A DNA stretch of 64,000 nt, from the NCBI RefSeq assembly GCF_012273515.2, contig NZ_CP050975.2, positions 6,944,001 to 7,008,000 of the forward strand. The letters are read 5' to 3'. Every line of letters begins with the position of its first letter. Positions within the stretch are counted from its first letter, which is position 1. The notes beneath the pieces were generated by a model. The model was not told the DNA's origin and searched no databases. It saw only the letters and a list, made by a program, of their open reading frames with translations. Positions 1-13,930 of the stretch are shown in pieces. The DNA is from Streptomyces sp. RPA4-2 (lineage in GTDB: Bacteria; Actinomycetota; Actinomycetes; Streptomycetales; Streptomycetaceae). A program made the translations under genes and the position numbers.

Positions 1-387
1 CGGGCCGGCGGACGCGGCCACCCACAGGGGCCGAGTGACACCCTTCGCACGCGCCCGCCGGGCCGCCTCGCGCGCCGATCCGACGCTGAGGCGCAGCAGT
101 CCGGCCGCCCGCTCGCGCGGGATGCCGCGCTTCGCGAAGCCCTCGAAGGTGGCCTGGTAGCTGGAGGTGATCGCCACGTCCGCGCCCGCCTCGAAGTAGG
201 CGAGATGGGCCTCGGTGATCGCCTCCGGCCGCTCGGCGAGAAGCCGTGCCGACCACAGCTCGTCGCTCAGATCGTGTCCGGCGGACTCGAGCTGGTTGGA
301 CATCCCGCCGTCCAGGACCACCGTTCCCGACGCGAGCGCGCCGGCGAGGGTGTGGGGTCGGCCGCTGCGGGAGGCGTCACTGGTCAT
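1..387 (-). CDS. mmuM: homocysteine S-methyltransferase, N-terminal part (runs off left edge)
   Basis: Methylates homocysteine to methionine with S-methylmethionine or SAM as donor; cytosolic, methionine salvage. The 129 visible codons begin at the ATG complementary to 385-387 and stay open to base 1. They show the family N-terminus LDGGMSNQLE near residue 25 and the stretch AYFEAGADVAITSSYQATFE near residue 65, matching the start of the MmuM/YhcE barrel. The zinc-binding cysteines that define the active site lie in the C-terminal half, outside the window, so activity cannot be judged. No good Shine-Dalgarno is visible before the start. The next gene is divergent. Family assignment is firm from the N-terminal motif. 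Confidence 0.85.
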   Translation of the reverse strand, partial: MTSDASRSGRPHTLAGALASGTVVLDGGMSNQLESAGHDLSDELWSARLLAERPEAITEAHLAYFEAGADVAITSSYQATFEGFAKRGIPRERAAGLLRLSVGSAREAARRARAKGVTRPLWVAASAGP

Positions 388-481
388 GTCACGACGCTAG
401 CCGATCCGCGGGGCTGCACCCGCCCGGCCCCGTTGACCTCCCCGTACCCCACCTCTACCTTTTCGTCGTTCCCACGGCACG

Positions 482-520
482 GATCCGATGAACAGATCCG
501 ATGAACAGATCCGATGACAC
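482..520. repeat. three tandem 13-bp units before a DUF2264 gene
   Basis: The unit GATCCGATGAACA occurs at 482-494 and 495-507, with a variant copy (GATCCGATGACAC) at 508-520. It ends about 30 bases before the preferred start of the downstream gene and creates several spurious in-frame ATGs. It could be a slipped-strand repeat or a regulatory array; no factor is recognised. Confidence 0.8.
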
Positions 521-551
521 GGATGCCACGGCACAGAAAGGAAGTCCGCCG

Positions 552-2354
552 ATGCCGCCCCTTTCACCGCCGTCGTTCCTCGCACTCCCCGAGGACCGCG
601 CCCTCAGCCCGTACACCGGCTGCACACGAGCCCACTGGGAGGCGGCCGCCGACTCCCTGCTCGCGGCCGTCGCCCCCTACGCCACCGCCGACGGCGCGCT
701 CTACCACCTGCCCGCGGACCGCACGAGCTGGTCCGGCAGGCTCTCCGACGGTCTGGAGGGCTACGCCCGCACCCTGCTCCTGGCCGCCTTCCGCCGCGAC
801 GAGAAGGTCCTGGAACGCTACGCCGACGGCCTCGCCGCCGGAACGGCCGGTGTCTGGCCGCGGGTCCGGGACCGCAGCCAGCCGCTCGTCGAGGCCGCGT
901 CCGTCGCCCTGGCGCTGCGGCTGACCCGGCCACTGCTGTGGGACCGCCTGGACGACGCCGTACGGCAGCGCGCGGCGGGGTGGCTCGGCGACGCGCTGAC
1001 CGCCGAACCCTGGCCCTGCAACTGGGAGTTGTTCCCGGTGACGGTGGGCGGGTTCCTGGCGGAGATCGGCCACGAACCGCGGGCCGCGCGCGCCGCGGTC
1101 GACCGCGGCCTGGACCGCATCGAGCAGTGGTACCTCGGTGACGGCTGGTACAGCGACGGTCCCGGCCGCGCCTTCGACTACTACAACGGCTGGGCGATGC
1201 ACCTGTATCCGGTGCTGCACGCCCGGCTGGCCGGCGACGAGCGGCTGCTCGACCTGTACGGCGGCCGGCTGGCACGCCATCTCGAGGACTACGCGCGGCT
1301 GTTCGGGGCCGACGGTGCCCCGGTGCACCAGGGCCGCTCCCTGACCTACCGTTTCGCGACCGCCGCGCCGCTGTGGCTGGGCGCCCTGACGGGCCGTACG
1401 CCGCTGGCGCCGGGCGAGACCCGGCGCCTCGCGTCCGGTGCGCTGCGCCACTTCCTCGACCGGGGCGCGGTCGACGGCCGGGGGCTGCTCACCCTCGGCT
1501 GGCACGGCCCCGACGAGTCGGTCCTGCAGGGCTATTCGGGCCCCGCGTCCCCGTACTGGGCGAGCAAGGGCTTCCTCGGCCTGCTCCTCCCGCCCGACGA
1601 CGAGGTGTGGACGGCCCGCGAGGAGCCCGGCCCGACGGACCGCGCCGACGCGGTCAGCCCCGTCGGCCCGCCCAACTGGCTGCTCCAGACGACCACTTCG
1701 GACGGCCTGGTCCGCCTGCACAACCACGGCAGCGAGGACGTCCGCTACGACCCGTTCTACACGCGGCTCGCCTACTCGACGGTCACACGGCCCTCGGCAC
1801 CGGACGACGCGGGCGACGCGAGCGACTCCGGTGCCCCGGCCGGCGACGGCGCTCCGACCGGTGACAGTCCCCGCTACGACAACAGTGTGATCGTCGGCGG
1901 TGACCCGAGCCGTACGCACATCGAGCCGCTGGGTGCCGGGAGCGGCTGGGCGGCGTCCCGGCACACGAACGGGGACGGCGTCCGGGTCACGAGCCTCGTC
2001 GTGGCGCACGGCGCGGTCGAGGTGCGGGCGCACCTGGTCGCGGGAGCGGCTCCCGGAACACCGGTACGTGTGACGGGCTGGCCGCACGGTTTCCCGGCGC
2101 GGGCCGAACTCCTCTCCCTGCACGGCCTTTTGGAGGGGGCCGGTGCGGTAGGAGATGACGCGGCCCTCTTCGTCGCCCTCGCCCGCCTCACCGCCGAGCC
2201 GGATCCCCGGCCCCTCGACGAGCTGGTGTCCGTGACGGTGGAAGGGGCCTACGACGTAAGGGTGAGCTGGGCCTCCGGTCCGGCGGCGCGGTTCCGCTTC
2301 AGCGCCGCGGACGGGCGCTCCACGGCGTCGTCATGGTCGGTGGCGCCCCTGTGA
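552..2354 (+). CDS. DUF2264 domain-containing protein
   Basis: A cytosolic protein of 600 residues that matches the DUF2264 family (probable alpha-barrel, often found with polysaccharide utilisation genes) over most of its length. Supporting stretches are YARTLLLAAF near residue 70, NWELFPVTVGGFL near 155, DGWYSDGPGRAFDYYNGWAMH near 195 and QGYSGPASPYWASKGF near 325. An upstream in-frame ATG at 501 is possible, but AAAGGAAG at 537-544 sits 7 bases before the ATG at 552, so I prefer 552. A Gly/Asp/Ala-rich linker near residues 420-450 separates a C-terminal beta-rich part. The substrate is unknown; the nearby beta-galactosidase and alditol oxidase make a role in carbohydrate metabolism plausible. 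No signal peptide is visible. Confidence 0.8.
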   Translation: MPPLSPPSFLALPEDRALSPYTGCTRAHWEAAADSLLAAVAPYATADGALYHLPADRTSWSGRLSDGLEGYARTLLLAAFRRDEKVLERYADGLAAGTAGVWPRVRDRSQPLVEAASVALALRLTRPLLWDRLDDAVRQRAAGWLGDALTAEPWPCNWELFPVTVGGFLAEIGHEPRAARAAVDRGLDRIEQWYLGDGWYSDGPGRAFDYYNGWAMHLYPVLHARLAGDERLLDLYGGRLARHLEDYARLFGADGAPVHQGRSLTYRFATAAPLWLGALTGRTPLAPGETRRLASGALRHFLDRGAVDGRGLLTLGWHGPDESVLQGYSGPASPYWASKGFLGLLLPPDDEVWTAREEPGPTDRADAVSPVGPPNWLLQTTTSDGLVRLHNHGSEDVRYDPFYTRLAYSTVTRPSAPDDAGDASDSGAPAGDGAPTGDSPRYDNSVIVGGDPSRTHIEPLGAGSGWAASRHTNGDGVRVTSLVVAHGAVEVRAHLVAGAAPGTPVRVTGWPHGFPARAELLSLHGLLEGAGAVGDDAALFVALARLTAEPDPRPLDELVSVTVEGAYDVRVSWASGPAARFRFSAADGRSTASSWSVAPL

Positions 2355-2430
2355 TCGCCCGTTCGCCCCGGTGACCGTCCGTGCGCGCGGCGGCGGAGAC
2401 GGTTCGGCCGGCGCCGAAGGGTCGTGGCAC

Positions 2431-2514
2431 TAGGGCGTGTTGCGAAAGTCCCGTCGTCCGCCCGGAGGGCGTGCCAGGCGTCGCGAGGCAGGCGGGATTT
2501 CGCAACACGCCCTA
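2431..2514. repeat. 84-bp inverted-repeat (MITE-like) element
   Basis: Left arm 2431-2453 (starts TAGGGCGTGTTGCGAAAG) and right arm 2493-2514 (ends TTTCGCAACACGCCCTA) are reverse complements apart from one missing base. The roughly 40-base centre holds a smaller hairpin (CGCCC-GGAG-GGGCG-like). I recall the end motif as recurring between Streptomyces genes, and a truncated copy lies at 32688-32701. No transposase is encoded. The element sits between the DUF2264 stop and the next start and could act as a transcription terminator or a non-autonomous mobile element. Confidence 0.8.
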
Positions 2515-2524
2515 GCGTGGGCAC

Positions 2525-3358
2525 ATGAACGCCGACCGGCCCACCGCGGGAATCCGGCTCCCCGCCTCCCGTCCGACGCCCTTCGCCGCACTCCACCACA
2601 CCGGCGCCCCGCTGCTTCTGCCCAACGCCTGGGACCACGCCTCCGCGGCCTTCCTCGCCGCCGAGGGCTTCGAGGCGATCGGCACGACGAGTCTCGGTGT
2701 GGCCGCAGCCGCGGGGCTGCCGGACGGTGCCGCCGCGACCCGGGACCTGACGGTGCGCCTGGCCCGGCGCCTCGCCGCCGGCCCGTACCTGCTGTCCGTG
2801 GACGCCGAGGACGGCTTCGCACAGGATCCCGACGAGGTGGCGGGGCTGGCACGCGAACTGGCCGCCGCGGGCGTCGTCGGTGTCAATCTCGAGGACGGGC
2901 TCGGTCCCGCCGAGTCGCACGCGGCGAAGATCGCGGCGGTCAGGGCCGCCGTACCGGACCTCTTCGTCAACGCCCGCACCGACACCCACTGGCTCGGCGA
3001 CGGCGCGGACGAACGCGAGACGCTCCGCCGCCTCGACCTCTACCAACAGGCGGGCGCCGACTGTGTGTTCGTCCCGGGCCTGACCGACCCCGCGCGGATC
3101 TCCGCCCTCGTGGAGAGCCTCGACGTGCCGCTCAACATCCTCTACTCGCCGTCCGGGCCGTCCGTCGCGCACCTCGCCGACCTCGGCGTACGCAGGGTCA
3201 GTCTCGGCTCCTTCCTCTACCGGCGCGCGCTGGGCGCGGCCCTCGACGCCGTGCGGGACATCCGGGCCGGTCGTCCGGTGCGGGGCACGGCGCCGACGTA
3301 CGACGCGGTACAGGCGTTCGGCCAGGAAGATGCGGGGCAGCCCGGCGGCGACCGCTAG
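2525..3358 (+). CDS. isocitrate lyase/phosphoenolpyruvate mutase superfamily enzyme
   Basis: A (beta/alpha)8 enzyme of 277 residues in the PEP mutase/ICL superfamily, which makes or breaks C-C or P-C bonds next to a carboxylate. Metal-binding motifs are present: SVDAEDGF near residue 98, GVNLEDG near 120 and NARTD near 149. LPNAWDHASA near residue 36 is typical of the actinobacterial clade. The KKCGH signature of true isocitrate lyase is absent, so the reaction is unassigned; an oxaloacetate-hydrolase or carboxyvinyl-carboxyphosphonate-mutase-like activity is equally possible. No strong Shine-Dalgarno precedes the ATG, which lies 10 bases after the inverted-repeat element. Its stop shares the palindrome CTAG with the stop of the convergent hydrolase. 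Confidence 0.85.
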   Translation: MNADRPTAGIRLPASRPTPFAALHHTGAPLLLPNAWDHASAAFLAAEGFEAIGTTSLGVAAAAGLPDGAAATRDLTVRLARRLAAGPYLLSVDAEDGFAQDPDEVAGLARELAAAGVVGVNLEDGLGPAESHAAKIAAVRAAVPDLFVNARTDTHWLGDGADERETLRRLDLYQQAGADCVFVPGLTDPARISALVESLDVPLNILYSPSGPSVAHLADLGVRRVSLGSFLYRRALGAALDAVRDIRAGRPVRGTAPTYDAVQAFGQEDAGQPGGDR

Positions 3359-4152
3359 AGACCCCCGGCCGCTCCGGTGAAGAGGGCCGTGAGCCGGTCC
3401 GCGAACAGGACGGGGTGCTCGACGACGCCGATGTGACCGCCGGGGAACTCGGCGAAGCCGGCGCCGCTGAGCTCGGCGAGCAAGGCGGCTGTCCGGTACG
3501 GGAGTTGGCCCCGTGAGTCGAGTCCGGCGCCGAGGGTGAGGCGGGCGGAGCGGGCCTTCAGCGCGGGCAGGTCCGGTGTGTGGGAGGTGAAGGGCCGCAG
3601 CACCCGGGTGAGGAAGACGCCCATCGGGGTGCCCGGGTCCACCTCGGGCACCGAGGCGGGCGGTCCGTCCCAGGCCCGGCCCACAAGTCCGGCCTGGAGC
3701 CGGGCCATCGCCGCGCCGAGGCCCCGCGCACGGCCGGTCTCGTCCACCTCGGCGATCATCGCCCGCTGTTGTACGGCGTCGGGCAGTACGGCCAGGCTGG
3801 GCGGTTCGTGCGCGACCACGTGCCGCAGCCGCCCAGGATGCCGGGCCAGCAGGTCCAGGGCGACGATGCCGCCGGAGCTGCTGCCGAAGACGTACGCGCT
3901 CTCGCCGTCGGGAAGCAGCGAGTCGAGGAGGCGGTGGGCCTTGTCGCTCCACACCTCCACGCGCTGCTCGCCGACCGGGCCGTCGAGAGGGCCCAGGGAC
4001 AGCCCGAGCGGGTCGAACGTCACCACTGTGAACCGTTCGGCGAGGCGCGCGGTGGCGCCCTCCAGGCCCATGGGGTGACCGGCCCCGCCCGGAACGACCA
4101 GCAGTACGGGACCGCTGCCGCGCACGTCGTGATGAGACCGGCGATCAGGCAT
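3355..4152 (-). CDS. alpha/beta hydrolase
   Basis: A 265-residue alpha/beta-hydrolase-fold protein of unknown substrate, presumably cytosolic. The oxyanion region [13 protein letters not shown] lies near residue 20, the nucleophile elbow FGSSSGG near 95 and the C-terminal catalytic histidine in [10 protein letters not shown] near 245. The start was placed at the ATG complementary to 4150-4152 because GGAGGA precedes it by 7 bases and because homology begins there; a longer reading to 4293 is low-complexity. Its stop overlaps the convergent gene by 4 bases. Upstream, in another frame, is an open stretch that may be the tail of a lost gene. Confidence 0.85.
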   Translation of the reverse strand: MPDRRSHHDVRGSGPVLLVVPGGAGHPMGLEGATARLAERFTVVTFDPLGLSLGPLDGPVGEQRVEVWSDKAHRLLDSLLPDGESAYVFGSSSGGIVALDLLARHPGRLRHVVAHEPPSLAVLPDAVQQRAMIAEVDETGRARGLGAAMARLQAGLVGRAWDGPPASVPEVDPGTPMGVFLTRVLRPFTSHTPDLPALKARSARLTLGAGLDSRGQLPYRTAALLAELSGAGFAEFPGGHIGVVEHPVLFADRLTALFTGAAGGL

Positions 4153-4338
4153 GGAAGTCGTCCTCCGTGGTGTCGCTGAGACCGGGCTCGGACGGCCCGT
4201 ACGTGCCGAGCATGCCGTAGATGGTCCCGACCGTGCGGCGGAGGGAGGCGGAGTCCACGACGAGGGAGGGGCCGAGCGGGTTGTGCGGGGCACCTGAACT
4301 CCGGCCCCGCCGAACTCCGTTCGCTCCAGGGGGCGTTA

Positions 4339-5049
4339 TCAGTCGGCCGCGTCGGCGATGCGGTCGAGCCAGGCCTCCATGAGGCCGCGTTCCGGGGCGG
4401 TCAGGGCGTCGGTCCGGGGGAGCACGGCGCGCAGGGTGACGGCGGCCGCGACGGGGCCAGGGGCCGCCGTGGCGGGAGCGTCCGTGGTGATCGCCGCGAT
4501 GACCGCCTCGCGGGCGGTGCGGGACAGCTCCGGGTCGCGGCGGTCCTCGGGGGTGGCGATGAGCGTCAGGGTCGTGCCGGAGCCGGCCGCGTGGACGAGG
4601 GCGGCGGCGCGGTCCTCGGGGACGGCCAGCCGGCCCGCCTCGGCGACGCGCCGGATGTGCCGGGCCAGCACCGCGAAGGCGGCGACGGCCGCGGGCGAGG
4701 ACGTGCCGGGACGGTAGCGGCCGTACATCAGCGTGTACAGCGCCGGGTTGGCCAGGCCGAGGCCCACGTGCAGGTCCCAGCCGGCGCGCAGGTCCTCGAC
4801 CGGATCGTCGGTCGGCTCCCGTGCCGTCTTGCTGGTCAGGTAGGCAGTGAAGCCGTGGGCCACGACCGCGTCGAGCAGGCCCTCCTTGTCGCCGAAGAGC
4901 CGGTAGATGGTCGGCGGCTGCACCCCGGCCGCCGCACTCACCGCCCGGGTCGAGACCGCCTCGGGTCCGCCCTCGGCCAGCAGCCGGGAGGCGGCCGTGA
5001 CGATGCGCTCGCGGTGCCCGTCCGGGGGCGTGACATCGACGTTCTCCAT
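4339..5049 (-). CDS. TetR/AcrR family transcriptional regulator
   Basis: A 236-residue one-component repressor. The N-terminal helix-turn-helix is clear ([15 protein letters not shown] near residue 14, then [20 protein letters not shown] at 38-57). The C-terminal ligand domain has no recognised specificity. It is transcribed divergently from the quinone-reductase-like gene at 5141. Its start codon overlaps one of two mirrored 20-bp motifs in the shared intergenic region, so autoregulation together with control of that oxidoreductase is a reasonable inference. The length fits the family. Confidence 0.92.
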   Translation of the reverse strand: MENVDVTPPDGHRERIVTAASRLLAEGGPEAVSTRAVSAAAGVQPPTIYRLFGDKEGLLDAVVAHGFTAYLTSKTAREPTDDPVEDLRAGWDLHVGLGLANPALYTLMYGRYRPGTSSPAAVAAFAVLARHIRRVAEAGRLAVPEDRAAALVHAAGSGTTLTLIATPEDRRDPELSRTAREAVIAAITTDAPATAAPGPVAAAVTLRAVLPRTDALTAPERGLMEAWLDRIADAAD

Positions 5050-5124
5050 GTTTCCAACGATAACAGAATCGCGTTAGCGCTCCTCGGGTTCCGGTGATAT
5101 GGTCATTCCGTTATCAGTGGAAAC
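5050..5124. promoter_or_regulatory. mirrored operator pair between tetR-type gene and qorB-like gene
   Basis: GTTTCCAACGATAACAGAAT (5050-5069) and ATTCCGTTATCAGTGGAAAC (5105-5124) are near-perfect reverse complements, with 16 of 20 bases matching. They flank the 75-bp divergent promoter region: one touches the regulator start and the other ends 16 bases before the oxidoreductase start. This layout is expected for two sites of one TetR-family repressor. The binding protein is inferred from position. Confidence 0.7.
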
Positions 5125-5140
5125 AATCAGGGAGGCCATC

Positions 5141-6004
5141 ATGATCATCGTCACCGGGGCCGGCGGCGAACTCGGCCGGGCGGTCGTCGAACAGCTGCTG
5201 GAGCGCGTGCCCGCGCAGCGGATCGGCGTCAGCGTGCGCGACCCGGAGCGGGCGCGCGGCTTCATGGACCGGGGCGTACGCGTCCGGCGCGGCGATTTCG
5301 CCGACCCCGCGAGCCTCGCCCACGCCTTCGAGGGCGCCGCCAAGGTCCTCGTCGTGTCGACGGACGCCACCGGCGAGGCGGCCGTCCGCCACCACCGCAC
5401 GGCCGTCGAGGCCGCGGTGGAGGCCGGCGCCGGGCACGTCCTCTACACGAGCCACATGGGCGCGAACCCGTCCTCGCCCTTCCCGCCGATGCCCGACCAC
5501 GCCGCCACCGAGGTGGCCCTGCGGGACTGCGGCGTCGCCTTCACCGCGCTGCGCAACGGCTTCTACGCCACCTCGGCCGTGATGCTGCTCGGCGCGGCGG
5601 CGCGGACGGGCGAACTGGTCGCGCCGGAGGACGGACCCGTCGCGTGGACCGCCCATGCCGACCTCGCCGAGGCGGCGGCGCTCGCGCTCACCGGGGAGGA
5701 CCTCGACGGGGTGACGCCCGCCCTCACCGGCTCCGAGGCGCTCGACATGGCCGGTGTCGCGGGGATCGCCTCGCGGCTGACGGGCCGCCCGGTCCGCCGG
5801 GTCGTCGTCTCCGACGCCGACTACCGCGCGGGCCTGGTCGCCCACGGGCTCCCCGAGCCGACGGCCGACCTGCTCGTGGGCCTGTTCGCGGCGAGCCGCC
5901 AGGGTCGGTTCGCGCCCGCCGACCCCACGCTCGGCAGGCTTCTCGGGCGGCCCACGATCCCCTTGGCGGACGTCCTGAGGCCGGCGCTCACAGGGGCCCG
6001 CTGA
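5141..6004 (+). CDS. NmrA/QorB-like NAD(P)H:quinone oxidoreductase (atypical SDR)
   Basis: A 287-residue Rossmann enzyme resembling QorB, which uses NADPH to reduce quinones, or the related redox sensor NmrA. It begins MIIVTGAGGELGRAVVEQL, with the dinucleotide motif GAGGELG. VRDPERARGF, VRRGDF and the membrane-free central VLYTSHMG and FTALRNGFYAT follow in the order seen in QorB. AGGGAGG at 5129-5135 is 5 bases before the ATG at 5141, so this start is preferred over the ATG at 5099, which lies inside the operator. It is divergent from the TetR-type gene that probably represses it in response to an electrophile or quinone. Confidence 0.88.
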   Translation: MIIVTGAGGELGRAVVEQLLERVPAQRIGVSVRDPERARGFMDRGVRVRRGDFADPASLAHAFEGAAKVLVVSTDATGEAAVRHHRTAVEAAVEAGAGHVLYTSHMGANPSSPFPPMPDHAATEVALRDCGVAFTALRNGFYATSAVMLLGAAARTGELVAPEDGPVAWTAHADLAEAAALALTGEDLDGVTPALTGSEALDMAGVAGIASRLTGRPVRRVVVSDADYRAGLVAHGLPEPTADLLVGLFAASRQGRFAPADPTLGRLLGRPTIPLADVLRPALTGAR

Positions 6005-6068
6005 CGTCCGTTCGGCCCACGTGTCCACAAAGACTCGCCCCGACCGGCCCGCCACGATCCTGTGCGGG

Positions 6069-9179
<3,111 letters not shown>

Positions 9180-10454
9180 TCAGGACAGTGGTGCGGTACG
9201 GCTTTGCGCGGGGACGGAGCGGCGCACGGCGGTGCTGTCGTGCACGGGTCTGAGTCCCACCGCGTCGAGGGCCCCTTCCAGGGCGAAGGTGGCGGCGCCC
9301 AGACAGACCGGGTCGCCGGGAACGGGGGAGAGGACGATCTCGGTGGCGGCCAGCGGACGCTTCAGCGCGTGCCGGGCGACGGCCTCACGCACCTCGCGCA
9401 GCAGCGGCTCGCCGAGCGCGGCGGCGACCCAGCTGCTGAGGACCACGACTTCCGGGTTCAGCAGGTTGACGAGGACCGCGATGCCCGCGCCGAGGTATCG
9501 GGCCGTGTCCCGGACGACCTCGACCGCCACCGGATCGCCGGCGGCGACCGCGCGCGCGAGCGCGTCGATCGTGGCGGTCTGGTCCCCGGGACGCAGCAGC
9601 GGACTGTCCGGGCTCGACTCCTGTAGATGGAGCATGATGCCGGGCGCCCCGACGTACGTCTCCACGCAGCCGTGATGGCCGCAGTGACAGGGCCGTCCGT
9701 CCAGGACCAGTGTCGTATGGCCCCACTCGCCCGCGCTGTTGCTGACCCCGCGGTGCAGCGCGCCGCCGAGCGCGAGTCCGGCACCGACCCCGGTCCCGAG
9801 ATTGACCACGACCGCGTCCCCGCGCCCCCGGGCCGCGCCGAACCACAACTCGGCGACCGTGCAGGCGCGCAGGGGATTGTCGAGGTGGAGCGGGTACGCG
9901 AGGTGCTCGGAGAGCAGGTCGCGCAGCGGTACGTCGTGCCAGTCCCAGTTCGGGGCGTACTCGGAGATCCCGGTGTCGCGGTCCACCTGACCCGGCACGC
10001 TCACCCCGACGCCGAGGACGCGCGCGCCCCCGGGGCCGGCCTGGGAGACCACCGATTCCACGGCCGTGACGACGTGTCCGACGACCTGCTCCGGGCGGCT
10101 CTCGCCGGGCCGCATGTCCTCGGCGGCGCGGGCGAGCACGTTCAGCGCGAGGTCGAACAGCTCCACACGGACGTAGGTCTCCGCGATGTCGACGCCGATC
10201 AGCGCGCCCCCCGACGCGTCGACCGAGACCAGACCCCGCGGGCGGCCTCCCGCGGAGTCCTCGAACCCGACCTCGGTCAGCATCCCGAGGTCGAGCAGCT
10301 CGCCGACGAGCGTGGCGACCGTGGCCAGACTGAGTCCGGTGACCGCCGCCAACTCCTGGCGGGAGGTGGGGGACTTGGCGATGATCTGGCGCAGTACCTC
10401 GTAGCGGTTCGCGGTGCGGATGTCGCGTGATGTGCGCTTCACTGGCCTTGCCAC
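9180..10454 (-). CDS. ROK family transcriptional regulator
   Basis: A 424-residue repressor or sugar-kinase-like protein (NagC/Mlc/XylR type). The N-terminal winged helix-turn-helix TSRQELAAVTGLSLATVATL lies near residues 30-50. The ROK domain follows, with VVNLGTGVGAGLALGG (phosphate-binding loop) near 205 and the zinc motif CHCGHHGCVE near 255. The start was set at the GTG complementary to 10452-10454 because GGAGG lies 6 bases upstream; an internal GTG at 10442 is weaker. It sits between the alditol oxidase and beta-galactosidase genes on the same strand and probably senses a sugar controlling one or both. Confidence 0.9.
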   Translation of the reverse strand: MARPVKRTSRDIRTANRYEVLRQIIAKSPTSRQELAAVTGLSLATVATLVGELLDLGMLTEVGFEDSAGGRPRGLVSVDASGGALIGVDIAETYVRVELFDLALNVLARAAEDMRPGESRPEQVVGHVVTAVESVVSQAGPGGARVLGVGVSVPGQVDRDTGISEYAPNWDWHDVPLRDLLSEHLAYPLHLDNPLRACTVAELWFGAARGRGDAVVVNLGTGVGAGLALGGALHRGVSNSAGEWGHTTLVLDGRPCHCGHHGCVETYVGAPGIMLHLQESSPDSPLLRPGDQTATIDALARAVAAGDPVAVEVVRDTARYLGAGIAVLVNLLNPEVVVLSSWVAAALGEPLLREVREAVARHALKRPLAATEIVLSPVPGDPVCLGAATFALEGALDAVGLRPVHDSTAVRRSVPAQSRTAPLS

Positions 10455-10594
10455 CTCGGTCCTCCGAACCACGAGCGGGCCCCGGGCGGTCGTCGCCGAC
10501 GCGTGACGTGCGGTGCGGACCGGGGCCCGGGGCGGGGCGCGTGAGCCCCGGCGCGGCGCAAGGCTACGGCCGGGGACCGACGTTCGACAAGGGG

Positions 10595-13032
<2,438 letters not shown>

Positions 13033-13113
13033 CGGGGGGACGGCGGGGGCGACGGGGGCGTGACATCGGCGAGGGCCTCCCGCAGGTGTCGGAGCCAGTC
13101 AGGGGTCGCGACG

Positions 13114-13181
13114 GATTTCGTCGAAGGCGACATATTGAGCTGCTGATTTCGTCGAACGATAGCTGTATGTATGCGCTATCG
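13114..13181 (+). promoter_or_regulatory. operator-like repeats before a PPOX-fold gene
   Basis: The 12-base motif GATTTCGTCGAA occurs at 13114-13125 and 13145-13156, start points 31 bases (about three helical turns) apart. A perfect 7-base inverted repeat follows, CGATAGC (13157-13163) and GCTATCG (13175-13181), 15 bases before the ATG at 13196. The segment is AT-richer than its surroundings and probably carries the promoter with a regulator site. Confidence 0.6.
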
Positions 13182-13195
13182 GTAATATCCGCTTC

Positions 13196-13858
13196 ATGGT
13201 CCACAATCCGCTCCCCGAGACCGACCTCACCCGACACCGCCGTCTGCGCGAGCAGGGCTCCCTGGACAGGGGCGAGCTGGACGCCATCCTGGACGCGGGA
13301 TTCGTCTGCCATCTGGGGGTGGTCGTCGAGGGCCGGCCGGTGGTCGTGCCGACGGTCTTCGGACGCGACGAGGAGTCGTTGTACGTGCACGGCTCGGTCG
13401 CTAGCCGGAGCCTGGCGGCGGGGGCGCCGGTCTGCGTGACCGTCACGCACGTCGACGGGCTCGTCCTGGCGCGGTCCGTGTTCGAGCACGGGGTGAACTA
13501 CCGGAGCGCCATGATCCACGGCGTACCGCGGAAGGTGACCGACCCGGAGGAGAAGACGGAAGGGCTGCGCCGTCTCACCGAGCACGCCACGCCGGGCCAG
13601 TGGGACTACGCCCGCCGCCCGAGCCGCCGGGAACTGGCCGCGACCACCCTTCTCGCCCTCTCCCTGGAAGAGGCCTCCGTGAAGATCCGTACGGGCGCCC
13701 CGGGCGACGGGGACGGGCCGGACGCGGCGCTCGGACTCTGGGCCGGGACACTGCCGCTCACGACGGTCTGGGGCGCACCCGAGCCCGACCCGCTGCTGCC
13801 GCCCGAGCTGGTCCCGCCCGCGCACATCGCGCGACGCGAGGGGACCCGGCACGGCTGA
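13196..13858 (+). CDS. pyridoxamine 5'-phosphate oxidase family protein (NimA-like)
   Basis: A 220-residue split-barrel flavin protein. LDAGFVCHLGVVVEGRPVVV near residue 30 and LYVHGSVASRSL near 60 match the NimA/PPOX-2 branch, which includes nitroimidazole reductases and many heme- or FMN-binding proteins without known reaction. The C-terminal half (EEASVKIRTGAP, then LWAGTLPL) is characteristic of the actinobacterial clade. The ATG at 13196 has only a weak Shine-Dalgarno. It stands alone, with a regulated-looking promoter upstream and the radical SAM gene 72 bases downstream. Confidence 0.85.
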   Translation: MVHNPLPETDLTRHRRLREQGSLDRGELDAILDAGFVCHLGVVVEGRPVVVPTVFGRDEESLYVHGSVASRSLAAGAPVCVTVTHVDGLVLARSVFEHGVNYRSAMIHGVPRKVTDPEEKTEGLRRLTEHATPGQWDYARRPSRRELAATTLLALSLEEASVKIRTGAPGDGDGPDAALGLWAGTLPLTTVWGAPEPDPLLPPELVPPAHIARREGTRHG

Positions 13859-13930
13859 CGCGCAGGCAGGGGCATACCGTGAGGAGTCGAGCCACAGGGC
13901 TCGGCACGAGCCGGGAGCGAGGAGAACGGG

